In this document: positions 8,860 through 16,568 of the stretch, in pieces | Layout: each line of letters begins with the position of its first letter | Position numbering within the stretch: position 1 is the first letter of the stretch | Source: Lysinibacillus sp. KCTC 33748 | Lineage (GTDB): Bacteria > Bacillota > Bacilli > Bacillales_A > Planococcaceae | Assembly: GCF_002237755.1 (NCBI RefSeq) | Contig: NZ_MWSJ01000017.1 | Location: forward strand, 1 to 64,000 | DNA length: 64,000 nucleotides | Direction: 5' to 3' | Made by a program: the position numbers and the translations under genes | Notes under the pieces: model-generated | The model's database searches: none | Seen by the model: only the letters and a program-made list of their open reading frames with translations | What the model was told of the DNA's origin: nothing

Positions 8860-9079
8860 GGTTGATTCCCGTTCCGACTGGGCGCTTTGTTGCTGTCGCT
8901 ACGTTAGCACTACGCTTTCGCACAGAGCAAAGCTTCCTGGGGGCGTCCGATGAGCCGCTTCGCTGCGCTGCAGGGTCTCGGGCCAACACGATGTTTATCA
9001 CAGGGCGTGATGCTTTTAGCCTTCGTTCCTCTATATCGCTGATCCCCAAGGAGTCGCCCAGTCGTAACGAAGATCAACC
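8860..9079 (+). repeat. dispersed modular repeat, copy A (full length)
   Basis: 220-bp element. Left end GGTTGATTCCCGTTCCGACT and right end GTCGTAACGAAGATCAACC are imperfect inverted repeats of each other, both continuing into GGGCG/CGCCC. Inside are GCTGATCCCCAAGGAG and the conserved hairpin ATCAC-AGGGC-GTGAT (8997-9011). No convincing open reading frame. With copy B it brackets the Sel1 gene. It fills most of the 475-bp gap between genes; in 9080-9206 I see nothing clear. Confidence 0.8.
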
Positions 9080-9206
9080 ACTTCACATAGCAATGTATCT
9101 TCTGCATATCGCTCTAATTTAATGATAAAATGAAACTTCGGTAGCGATGTATCTGTGTGGAAGCGCGGGATGCGGCTCCACGCTCATCTATAGGAATGCG
9201 AGTAGC

Positions 9207-9240
9207 CTAAAAGAAATCACCCCCACGTTATGAGGGTGAG
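9207..9240 (-). terminator. terminator of the Sel1-repeat gene
   Basis: Read on the minus strand, CTCACCC...GGGGTGA is followed by TTTCTTTT just after the Sel1 stop codon. Confidence 0.7.
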
Positions 9241-9244
9241 TACT

Positions 9245-11182
9245 TTATTTCATATTTTCAAGAGACTTTTTAAGCCATTTTGTTGCCTCGGTATAGTCTT
9301 GTGCGACACCATGTCCTTTTTTGTAAAGCATACCGAGCTGGAATTGTGCTTTTTGATGCCCTTGATTGGCAGCGAGTCGATACAGCTGGGCTGCTTTCAC
9401 AAAATCCTTCGGTACCCCTTGTCCATGACTGTGCATTTGAGCTAATTGATATTGTGCTTTGGCATGTCCTGTAGCGGCAGCTTGTTCAAGCCATTTTGCT
9501 GCCTCGGTATAATCTTGTGCGACACCTTTTCCCTTATCAAATAAATTACCGAGCTGATATTGAGCACCTGAATGTCCTTGGATGGCTGCTAGTCGATAGC
9601 AGCGCCGTGCCTCTTCTAAGTCCTGCTCGACCCCCAATCCATGCTCATATAATAACCCTAATTGATATTCAGCCTGAATATGGGACTGATCAGTAGCGGC
9701 TCTCCACCATTTCACTGCTTCATCATAATTCAAGTTAGCTTCATATAATAATCCGAGCTCGTACTGAGCATCAGCATACCCCTTTTCAGCAGCAGCTTTG
9801 AAGTAAGGGAGCGCTTTTTCTGGTTGCTGAAGTTGGTATACATAAATACGTCCAAGCTCAAATCCTGCACTTATATGTCCAGTGTTAGTGGCTAACTGTA
9901 ACCATTTTTCAGCTGAAGATATATCGTTTTCTTTGACATAGAGTACACCGAGACAGTATTGAGCATTTAAGTGTCCTTTATGTGCTGCGAGTTTAAACCA
10001 TTTTATAGCCTCTATATGATCCTGAGGAATACCTTGACCAGTGTTATATAGCATTGCCAATTGAAATTCTGCATTAGTATGGTCTTGAAGTGCAGCTAAA
10101 TGGAACCATTGCGCAGCTTCTTCAAAATTTTGTGAGATCCCACGACCTTTAAGGTACATATAGCCAAGATTATACTGAGAACTTGCATCACCAGCTAATG
10201 CGGCCATTTCAAAATAGGCTATAGCTTCCTCATAGCATTGCTCGACGCCGGTTCCATTGTGATAAAGGAATCCAAGGTTATTTTGAGCACTTGTATTCCC
10301 TTGATTGGCTGCTAGCATGTACCATTTTGCTGCCTCTGCAAAGTTTTGTGGCATACCAAGACCTTGATTGTATAGAACCCCCAGATTGTACTGTGCATCT
10401 GCGTTTTCTAAATCTGCAGCAGCTTTATAATAGCGAGTAGCTTCTTCATAGTCTTGTACAACACCATGTCCTAAATGATAGAGCACGCCTAAGCTATAAA
10501 GTGCATTTGCATCATTTTGAGCTGCGGCACGTTCATACCACATTTTTGCAACTGCATAATCCTTCTTAACACCACGACCTTGATTATAAAGAGCACCTAA
10601 ATTATATTGAGCACTTGCATTCCCTTGTTTTGCCGCAAGCTCAAACCAGTTTGCGGCACTTTTATAGGCCTCAGCTGATTGGTTATCTTGAAGAAGCATA
10701 TTTATATCAAAAACTGAGGTACTATTTTCAAAACTAGGGGCTATGCGAATCATCTTTGCCTTTACGCTACGGTCATAGCGTTTAATAAACCATTCTACAA
10801 TGTCACTTATATAATCAAGAACAATTTTTGCGACCTTTGACTCCACAATTTCACTACTATTACTAGAAGTCATTTTGTTTACAAGATTCATTAGTAAATA
10901 AATGCGACGTGGATGAATTTTTGCAACAAAGCTACGATTATTGAGTAATGACCGGATGTTTTTTAGCTTTGGTTCTGAATCCATTTCTAGTTTATAAAGC
11001 TCATATAAAATTTCCTCCAGTACAAGGAGTGATTTTTGTAAAGATAGAGCTGGCTTTGACGTGGCGAGAGCGCTAGCATCCTGTAAATTTTTAGCCAATT
11101 TAATGAAGGACAAAGCTTTTAATTTCTTACAATGATCTTGGAAAATATCATATTGAATGACGATAGCACTCACCTCTTTCAT
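9245..11182 (-). CDS. Sel1-repeat (SLR) protein
   Basis: 645 residues. After ~190 N-terminal residues of unassigned helical sequence come about 13 Sel1-like repeats of ~36 residues, each carrying an A.AQYNLG.LY type core and a GxGVxQDYxEAxKWY linker. No signal peptide or membrane helix is seen, so it is probably cytoplasmic. Sel1 repeats form TPR-like superhelices for protein binding; a specific role cannot be given. The start is uncertain: ATG 11182 has only weak upstream complementarity, while a good AAAGAGGTGAG site lies inside codons 2-5. The gene is bracketed by inverted repeat copies A and B, which suggests an accessory locus. Confidence 0.85.
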   Translation of the reverse strand: MKEVSAIVIQYDIFQDHCKKLKALSFIKLAKNLQDASALATSKPALSLQKSLLVLEEILYELYKLEMDSEPKLKNIRSLLNNRSFVAKIHPRRIYLLMNLVNKMTSSNSSEIVESKVAKIVLDYISDIVEWFIKRYDRSVKAKMIRIAPSFENSTSVFDINMLLQDNQSAEAYKSAANWFELAAKQGNASAQYNLGALYNQGRGVKKDYAVAKMWYERAAAQNDANALYSLGVLYHLGHGVVQDYEEATRYYKAAADLENADAQYNLGVLYNQGLGMPQNFAEAAKWYMLAANQGNTSAQNNLGFLYHNGTGVEQCYEEAIAYFEMAALAGDASSQYNLGYMYLKGRGISQNFEEAAQWFHLAALQDHTNAEFQLAMLYNTGQGIPQDHIEAIKWFKLAAHKGHLNAQYCLGVLYVKENDISSAEKWLQLATNTGHISAGFELGRIYVYQLQQPEKALPYFKAAAEKGYADAQYELGLLYEANLNYDEAVKWWRAATDQSHIQAEYQLGLLYEHGLGVEQDLEEARRCYRLAAIQGHSGAQYQLGNLFDKGKGVAQDYTEAAKWLEQAAATGHAKAQYQLAQMHSHGQGVPKDFVKAAQLYRLAANQGHQKAQFQLGMLYKKGHGVAQDYTEATKWLKKSLENMK

Positions 11183-11251
11183 AAAGTTTTTCTTATGCTC
11201 ATTACCGAAATCTAGATATTTAATATGTAAAAACGTACACCATCTATATTA

Positions 11252-11386
11252 GTTGATCTTCGTGACCGACCTCGTGCTGCTGCCGCTACGTTAGCACTAC
11301 GCTTTCGCGCAAAAAACATCATGTTGGCCCGAGACCTTGCAGCGAAGCGGCAGCTATAAAGCGCCCAGTCGGAACGGAAATCAACC
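11252..11386 (-). repeat. dispersed modular repeat, copy B
   Basis: Copy in reverse orientation: AGTTGATCTTCGTGACCGA at the left and GCGCCCAGTCGGAACGGAAA plus TCAACC at the right. The left flank AAAACGTACACCATCTATATT matches the flank of copy H and the solo ends at 26846, 38636 and 47793. Part of the inside (the hairpin module) is missing. It fills much of the 369-bp gap upstream of the Sel1 gene. Confidence 0.75.
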
Positions 11387-11551
11387 ATACGTTACGATGA
11401 AGTCCTCCTTTTTCATATATCGGGAAAATACCGTTATTGTTGAATTGTCCTCGTTAAATGATACTATGTGATATAAGGAGACTCGTCGAGGTTTGAAGTA
11501 GCGATTAAAAAAGTACATCTGTCAAAGTTTCATGTTATCCGGGGGATAGAG

Positions 11552-12262
11552 ATGATGAAAAATATTGCAGCAATTATACCAGCCTATAATCCACAACAGT
11601 CACTTATAACCTATGTCCATCAATTATTAGCCACCACTATTAGCCAAATTATTATTGTCAATGATGGTAGCGATCAAAAATATGCATATGTATTTGAAGA
11701 GTTAAAAAAGATTGATTGCTGTCGAGTACTAGAGCATGACCACAATATTGGTAAGGGCGGCGCACTAAAAACAGCTTTTGCCTATGTAAGGTCGCAAAGA
11801 AGCATGTTTCAAGGTGTTATTACAGTAGGTGCTCATGGGCAACATACTTTACAAGATGTAAAGCTCGTTTTAACGATGACAAAGGTATTTTCTGAAGGGA
11901 TTGTATTAGGAGTACGTAACTTCCATTCGGCGGACAGTAATCTTTTATCCTATTGGGGTAATCGTGCAACAAGTTTGTTTTTTGAAATCCTTTATCATAG
12001 AAGATTAGTGGATACCCAAACAGGTTTGCGGTTTATTTCTATAAAGGAACTACCGTGGCTGATGAAAGTGAAAGGTGAACGATATGACTACGATACCAAT
12101 ATGCTAGTCGCTGCGCTTAAAAGAAAGTGTCCAATTTTTGAGGTAGAGATAGGTCAGTTACGAATAAAGAAAAATACAGTGATACAGTATGATGAAATAA
12201 CAAATGCAGGGTCAATTATTGCTACCATGCTTATGAATTATTTAAAACCAAGGGAAAAATAG
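11552..12262 (+). CDS. family 2 glycosyltransferase (dolichol-phosphate-mannosyltransferase-like)
   Basis: 236 residues with a GT-A fold N-terminus: AAIIPAYNPQQSL, IIIVNDGSD (nucleotide-sugar binding), HDHNIGKGGALKTAF and VDTQTGLRFIS, typical of polyprenyl-phosphate glycosyltransferases. The usual DXD-type position reads VGAHGQH, where most homologues carry a DADGQH motif: both acidic residues seem replaced, which may reduce or change activity. No C-terminal membrane helices, so a soluble or peripheral enzyme. GGGGGATAGAG precedes ATG ATG. It stands alone between copy B and the CstR-type gene. Confidence 0.8.
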   Translation: MMKNIAAIIPAYNPQQSLITYVHQLLATTISQIIIVNDGSDQKYAYVFEELKKIDCCRVLEHDHNIGKGGALKTAFAYVRSQRSMFQGVITVGAHGQHTLQDVKLVLTMTKVFSEGIVLGVRNFHSADSNLLSYWGNRATSLFFEILYHRRLVDTQTGLRFISIKELPWLMKVKGERYDYDTNMLVAALKRKCPIFEVEIGQLRIKKNTVIQYDEITNAGSIIATMLMNYLKPREK

Positions 12263-12336
12263 CTACATGTTACATTTTGTAATAGGATAATAATTACTCA
12301 AGGGCGTAGCGAGTATAGAAAGAAGGAGCAATGATG

Positions 12337-12597
12337 ATGGAATATTCAGATCAAGTGAAAAATCGTGTAAAGCGCATGGAAGGCCAGCTACGTGGGATTT
12401 TAAAAATGATGGAAGAAGAAAAGGACTGTAAGGCAGTCATTACTCAATTATCGGCTGTACGTTCAGCAGTAGATCGCACAGTTGGTGTCATTGTTAGCAC
12501 GAATCTTTTAGAATGTGTACAAAATGCTGAAGGTGATGGCGAGAAAATGAATGAAGTTATTCAAGAGGCAGTTAATTTAGTAGTAAAAAGTCGTTAA
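12337..12597 (+). CDS. CsoR/RcnR-family sensor, CstR-like
   Basis: About 86 residues, an all-helical DUF156 repressor (VKNRVKRMEGQLRGILKMMEE, CKAVITQLSAVRSAVDR, NLLEC). The two conserved cysteines are present (DCK and LEC), but the copper-binding histidine of CsoR is asparagine here (N in NLLEC). That pattern fits CstR, which senses persulfides rather than Cu(I). Three consecutive ATGs start the frame; the third (12337) has the best spacing to AAGGAG. No rhodanese, sulfur-transfer or copper gene is adjacent, so the regulated genes lie elsewhere or the gene is an orphan. Confidence 0.88.
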   Translation: MEYSDQVKNRVKRMEGQLRGILKMMEEEKDCKAVITQLSAVRSAVDRTVGVIVSTNLLECVQNAEGDGEKMNEVIQEAVNLVVKSR

Positions 12598-12633
12598 CAT
12601 AAAGAGAAGCCTGCGCGCTAGAAAAGGGCTTAG

Positions 12634-12667
12634 AAAACTCACTAAAAACAGGTGAGTTTTTATTTTT
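12634..12667 (+). terminator. rho-independent terminator
   Basis: AAAACTCAC pairs with GTGAGTTTT, followed by TATTTTT, after the CstR-like gene. Confidence 0.85.
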
Positions 12668-12844
12668 GTACAAAAATATAGTTTAATTCGATACTTATTT
12701 TTTATTAAAGGGAGTTTGTACCTATGTGATGAATGGTGGTTATATAGTTAAAAGTCACAGTTAGTGAACTTGTCCGATAGATTCGTAGTCACTTTCTCTG
12801 TTATTCTAATTACAAGAATATAACAAATGGGAAGGTGATTTATT

Positions 12845-13999
12845 GTGAAAAAATGGTTGATAGGTGGAGCAGCATTGCTGATGTTAAGTCCAACAGCAGC
12901 TTATGCTCAACAGGCAGACGCTCGTTCAGTAAATACTTCCCCGGTGAGTGCTTATCATGTAGTAGCTAGTACTAACGTAACAACTTGGGATCAATTCACA
13001 ACAGAAATCGTAAAGCAATTAAATAATTTCGCTCCCGAAATTAACATTACATATAGTGGACCAATGACAGATTTCAAAAAGAATTTTATGGAGTCCTTTA
13101 AAAAAGCACAGGAGCAAGCAGTCTATGCGGGTGGTCATATGGAAAGTACCAATATTTCTGCAGACTCAACAGGCAATGTAACGTTTAAAGTGAAGTATTT
13201 GACAAACCAAACGCAAGAAGCGGCGGTGCAAAAAAAGGTTGATCAATTATTAAAAGCGATTATTAAGCCTTCGATGACAGAATTCGAAAAAGTAAAAGCG
13301 ATTAATGATTATATCGTGTCAAATGCTTCATATGGTACTAAAACAAAGGCTAGTCCCCATAGTGCTTATGCATTGTTAATGGAAGGACAAGCTGTGTGTC
13401 AGGGTTATGCGTTAACGGCTTATAAAATGTTGGATCAAGCTGGATTCGATGCAAAGTATGTTGTTGGTACTGTTAATGGTAACGAGGCACATGCATGGAA
13501 TTTAGTAAAGGTTGATGGTCAGTGGTATCATTTAGATACAACATGGAATGATCCATTACCAAATCGTTTAGGGGCTTCTTCGTACGATTATTTTTTAGTA
13601 ACGGATGCACAACTAAAGAAAGATCATAAATGGATAGCATCAAATTATCCAGCTGCAACAAGTGCAAAATATAACTATATGCTAAATGTTCATTTTGCAT
13701 ATCAGGATAAAAATACACTATACTTTAGTAATACAGCTGATAAAGATAAATTGTATAAGCTTGATCTAGCAGGTGGTAAGAAAACAAAGGTCATTGATAA
13801 ACGTGCCTTGTATATTACTGGAGCGGATGACTTTTTATATTTCAGTGATTACAGTAACAGCGGTTACTTAACAAAATTAAATCTAAAAACATTAAAAACT
13901 GAGGTGCTCGTGAAACAGGCAGTTACAGATTTAAGAATTAATGATAATTTTTTAGTTTATAATGTTAAGGGCATCGAACAGAAACTTAAAATTAAATAA
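12845..13999 (+). CDS. secreted transglutaminase-fold protein
   Basis: 384 residues from a GTG start (GGAAGGTG upstream). A signal peptide (MKKWLIGGAALLMLSPTAAYAQ) points to export. A transglutaminase-like core spans roughly residues 150-235 with the full Cys185-His216-Asp231 triad (AVCQGYA, EAHAWN, YHLDTTWNDP). The C-terminal ~120 residues resemble a DUF5050-type beta-propeller segment (NTLYFSNTADKDKLYKLDL, DDFLYFSDYSNSGYLTKLN). It may act as a wall or extracellular protease or cross-linker. The next gene is a diverged tandem copy. Confidence 0.88.
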   Translation: MKKWLIGGAALLMLSPTAAYAQQADARSVNTSPVSAYHVVASTNVTTWDQFTTEIVKQLNNFAPEINITYSGPMTDFKKNFMESFKKAQEQAVYAGGHMESTNISADSTGNVTFKVKYLTNQTQEAAVQKKVDQLLKAIIKPSMTEFEKVKAINDYIVSNASYGTKTKASPHSAYALLMEGQAVCQGYALTAYKMLDQAGFDAKYVVGTVNGNEAHAWNLVKVDGQWYHLDTTWNDPLPNRLGASSYDYFLVTDAQLKKDHKWIASNYPAATSAKYNYMLNVHFAYQDKNTLYFSNTADKDKLYKLDLAGGKKTKVIDKRALYITGADDFLYFSDYSNSGYLTKLNLKTLKTEVLVKQAVTDLRINDNFLVYNVKGIEQKLKIK

Positions 14000-14025
14000 G
14001 AATATCCTTATCTATTGATAAAATG

Positions 14026-14070
14026 AAAGCACAAAAGGACCTCCAACTGAGTTCTTTGTGCTTTTTTTGT
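14026..14070 (+). terminator. rho-independent terminator
   Basis: AAAGCACAAA pairs with TTTGTGCTTT and runs into seven T residues. It rules out any start before ~14070 for the next gene. Confidence 0.9.
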
Positions 14071-14108
14071 ATATAATGAATACAGGAAACCGGTTGGAGG
14101 TGAGGATT

Positions 14109-15407
14109 TTGTGGAAAAAGTTAGCCATTATCGTAATAATCATTATTTTTATTGACCCCATTTATACGGCTGGTAAGGCAGTTGTACAGCAAGTGATAAC
14201 TTGGACCAATAATGATGAGATAGAAACGATGCTTCTTTCAACAAAGGAAAAAATCATAGACGTTACTGCTAAGCTTTCAGAGAATACCTCCATTGAAACG
14301 GCCACACCACCTATAGAAGACAAACTAGAAGAAGGAGTAGCCGTTACAGCTCCTGCAGTCAAAAAACCTGAAGCAAAGTTAGTTGTAACAAATGCAAAGG
14401 AAATGGCTGATGCGATGTATGCGTACTACAGTAGTTTTTCGCCTACATTTGAGATTCAATATAAAGGCAATACACAACGAATTGAACAGTTAGTGGAAGA
14501 AGCTTATGAAAATGCTATTAAACGAGATGATTATGTATACGGTCATATTAGTAAACACTCAATTCGTTTTGAATATGGAGGAAGAGCGGCCAAAGTCTTT
14601 GGGGAGCAAAGTTATTTAATGACACCAGAGCAGTCCGGATATGTTGAAATGAATGTTCAAGAGGTTGTAGCTTCTATCGATAAACAATCATTAAGTAATG
14701 TAGAAAAGGTTAGGGCTGTCAATGATTATATCGTTGCCAATACCGCCTATACGGATCAAACGAATTCAAGTCCACATAGCGCTTACACAGTGCTTGCGGA
14801 ACATGGTGGTGTTTGTCAGGGCTATGCATTGCTGGCTCATTCGATGTTACAAAAGTTAGGTATAGAAACAAAATATATAGTAGGCTATGTCGGACAGGAA
14901 GGACATGCATGGAATTTAGTAAAGCTGGATGGTCAATGGTACCACCTCGATACTACATGGAATGATCCGGTGCCTGATCGTAAAGGGGCAGTGCGTTATC
15001 AATATTTTTTAGTGGATGATCGAACGATGGCAAAAGATCATACGTGGATTGCTGAAGACTACCCGAAAGCAACGAGTACAAAGTATAACTACTTTCACAA
15101 TGTAGATTTCGCTGCAAAGGTAGGGCAACAAATATTTTATAGTAATGTTTCTGAAAATAATAAATTGTATGTGCTTGATTTAGAAACAGGTAAATCGAAA
15201 CGAGTTTCTAATTCGCGTGCCCAGTACCTCGTTTATGCTGATGGCTGGCTATATTTTAGTAATTATTCACACGGAGCGTATTTAACGAAGATTCGTCCGG
15301 ATGGAAGCGGAGAACAAATATTAAATAGGGAAGAAACGAAGGATTTATTTGTGAAGGACAACTATTTATATTTCACGACAAATGAACTGAAAAAAATAGC
15401 GCTTTAA
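14109..15407 (+). CDS. membrane-anchored transglutaminase-fold protein (paralogue)
   Basis: 432 residues from a TTG start at 14109, chosen because GGAGGTGAGG lies just upstream; the longer frame from 14058 overlaps the preceding terminator. An N-terminal uncleaved helix (KLAIIVIIIIFIDPIY) is followed by a ~100-residue spacer, a transglutaminase core with Cys236-His266-Asp281 (GVCQGYA, GHAWN, YHLDTTWNDP), and the same DUF5050-like C-terminus (IFYSNVSENNKLYVLDL). It is a diverged tandem duplicate of the upstream gene, here anchored rather than secreted. Confidence 0.87.
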   Translation: MWKKLAIIVIIIIFIDPIYTAGKAVVQQVITWTNNDEIETMLLSTKEKIIDVTAKLSENTSIETATPPIEDKLEEGVAVTAPAVKKPEAKLVVTNAKEMADAMYAYYSSFSPTFEIQYKGNTQRIEQLVEEAYENAIKRDDYVYGHISKHSIRFEYGGRAAKVFGEQSYLMTPEQSGYVEMNVQEVVASIDKQSLSNVEKVRAVNDYIVANTAYTDQTNSSPHSAYTVLAEHGGVCQGYALLAHSMLQKLGIETKYIVGYVGQEGHAWNLVKLDGQWYHLDTTWNDPVPDRKGAVRYQYFLVDDRTMAKDHTWIAEDYPKATSTKYNYFHNVDFAAKVGQQIFYSNVSENNKLYVLDLETGKSKRVSNSRAQYLVYADGWLYFSNYSHGAYLTKIRPDGSGEQILNREETKDLFVKDNYLYFTTNELKKIAL

Positions 15408-15465
15408 CTTGATTGATCAATAAAATGATATGAGTGGCATGCCAGAAGATACACGTTATGTGAAG

Positions 15466-15546
15466 TGGTTGATTGGAGTGGAGACTGGACGCCCCCAGGA
15501 AAGCGCCCAGCCGGAACGGAATTCGACCCCTCGTTTTGCAGAAGAG
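15466..15546 (-). repeat. dispersed modular repeat, copy C (short)
   Basis: Reverse-oriented short copy: GGTTGATTGGAGTGGAGACT at the left and GCGCCCAGCCGGAACGGAA at the right. The flank CCCTCGTTTTGCAGAAGA is the exact reverse of the left flank of copy A, so the conserved unit reaches beyond the terminal inverted repeat. Most of the interior is absent. Confidence 0.7.
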
Positions 15547-15610
15547 TAATACTTTGTTTAAATACACACCTTGATTTCATTGAACATAATAGTGTTCAAT
15601 AACATGAAGA

Positions 15611-15646
15611 GCCTATGACATTACAGATTGTCATAGGCCTTTTTTG
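15611..15646 (+). terminator. terminator between convergent genes
   Basis: GCCTATGACA pairs perfectly with TGTCATAGGC, followed by CTTTTTT on the plus strand. It overlaps the last codons of the minus-strand kinase gene. Confidence 0.85.
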
Positions 15647-16568
15647 TCCGCTCTATAAGATAATGGATTGGCGGATGCTGACACAGAGAAACTTCAATTT
15701 GCGGATACATCGATTTCATTTCCTGTGAAAAAGTTTTAAAAATTAATGGATTATGCTTAATGGCTCCACCATTACAATAAAGGCTAAAGGCGTCGTCTTG
15801 ATAGTCAATTTTTTTCAACACAGCACATGCAAGGAGCGCTAGCTCATGGGCAGCACACATTGATATTTGGATGGCGCATGGATCCTTTTTGTCCACGGCA
15901 TCTGCTAAAAATGCCCCCATTTTTGCAAGCTGCGCGTTCGTGTAAGATGGGTGGAAAAGCCATGTAGCTAGCTCTGTGACGTCTCGGATCCGTAAGTGAT
16001 TATAGACAGCATTTTTTAATAGGGTCGGCTCACCGCGCCCGTCCTCCATGCGGAAAATGGCGCGTATTACTTCTTGCCCTAGCCAATAGCCACTGCCTTC
16101 ATCTCCAGCACGATGCCCCCAGCCACCTGCACGTACTATTTGTGTACCGGTAAATGCGTAAGCAATGGCTCCTGTCCCAGCGATGAGTAACGCGCCTGCC
16201 TGTCCAGCAGTAACGCCGAGTAAAGTGGCTTGCGCATCATTTTCTATAATAAGCGTATCTATTTTTAGCTGTAATGCTGATACGGCGCTATGAACGATTG
16301 TTGATACGATTTCATGATCTTTGGGAGAATCAATCCCAGCCATTGCAAAGGTAGCTACAGCAATAGTAGAGTCATCTTGCTTTTGCAAAAAGTCCTGCAC
16401 ATTTGCTAATAACGCTTGCACTATTTCTGTAGCAGGTTCAGCACCGATTGCTTGATAATTCGAGCCACTTGTTGATGTTGTATAGATTATTTCACCAGAC
16501 TCGGCATGTACGAGCGCACATGCCGTTTTTGTAGCACCACCGTCAATAATAAGTAGCCATCCCATCAT
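15621..16568 (-). CDS. BadF/BadG/N-acetylglucosamine-kinase-type kinase
   Basis: 315 residues of the ASKHA fold: phosphate-1 motif LLIIDGGATKTACAL at the N-terminus, LIIENDAQATLLG, the adenosine segment ALLIAGTGAIAYAF, and GGWGHRAGDEGSGYWLG, which is characteristic of N-acetylglucosamine kinase-like proteins. I chose ATG 16568, which overlaps the lyase stop as ATGA. The last gene of a minus-strand operon with an ABC importer and a lyase, it probably phosphorylates a sugar or amino-sugar part released by the lyase or imported directly. The substrate is unknown. Confidence 0.85.
   Translation of the reverse strand: MMGWLLIIDGGATKTACALVHAESGEIIYTTSTSGSNYQAIGAEPATEIVQALLANVQDFLQKQDDSTIAVATFAMAGIDSPKDHEIVSTIVHSAVSALQLKIDTLIIENDAQATLLGVTAGQAGALLIAGTGAIAYAFTGTQIVRAGGWGHRAGDEGSGYWLGQEVIRAIFRMEDGRGEPTLLKNAVYNHLRIRDVTELATWLFHPSYTNAQLAKMGAFLADAVDKKDPCAIQISMCAAHELALLACAVLKKIDYQDDAFSLYCNGGAIKHNPLIFKTFSQEMKSMYPQIEVSLCQHPPIHYLIERTKKAYDNL

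Noticed and set aside
8838..9122. Open frames inside repeat copy A
   Set aside because: Frames on both strands arise from the repeat and are not kept in the other copies.
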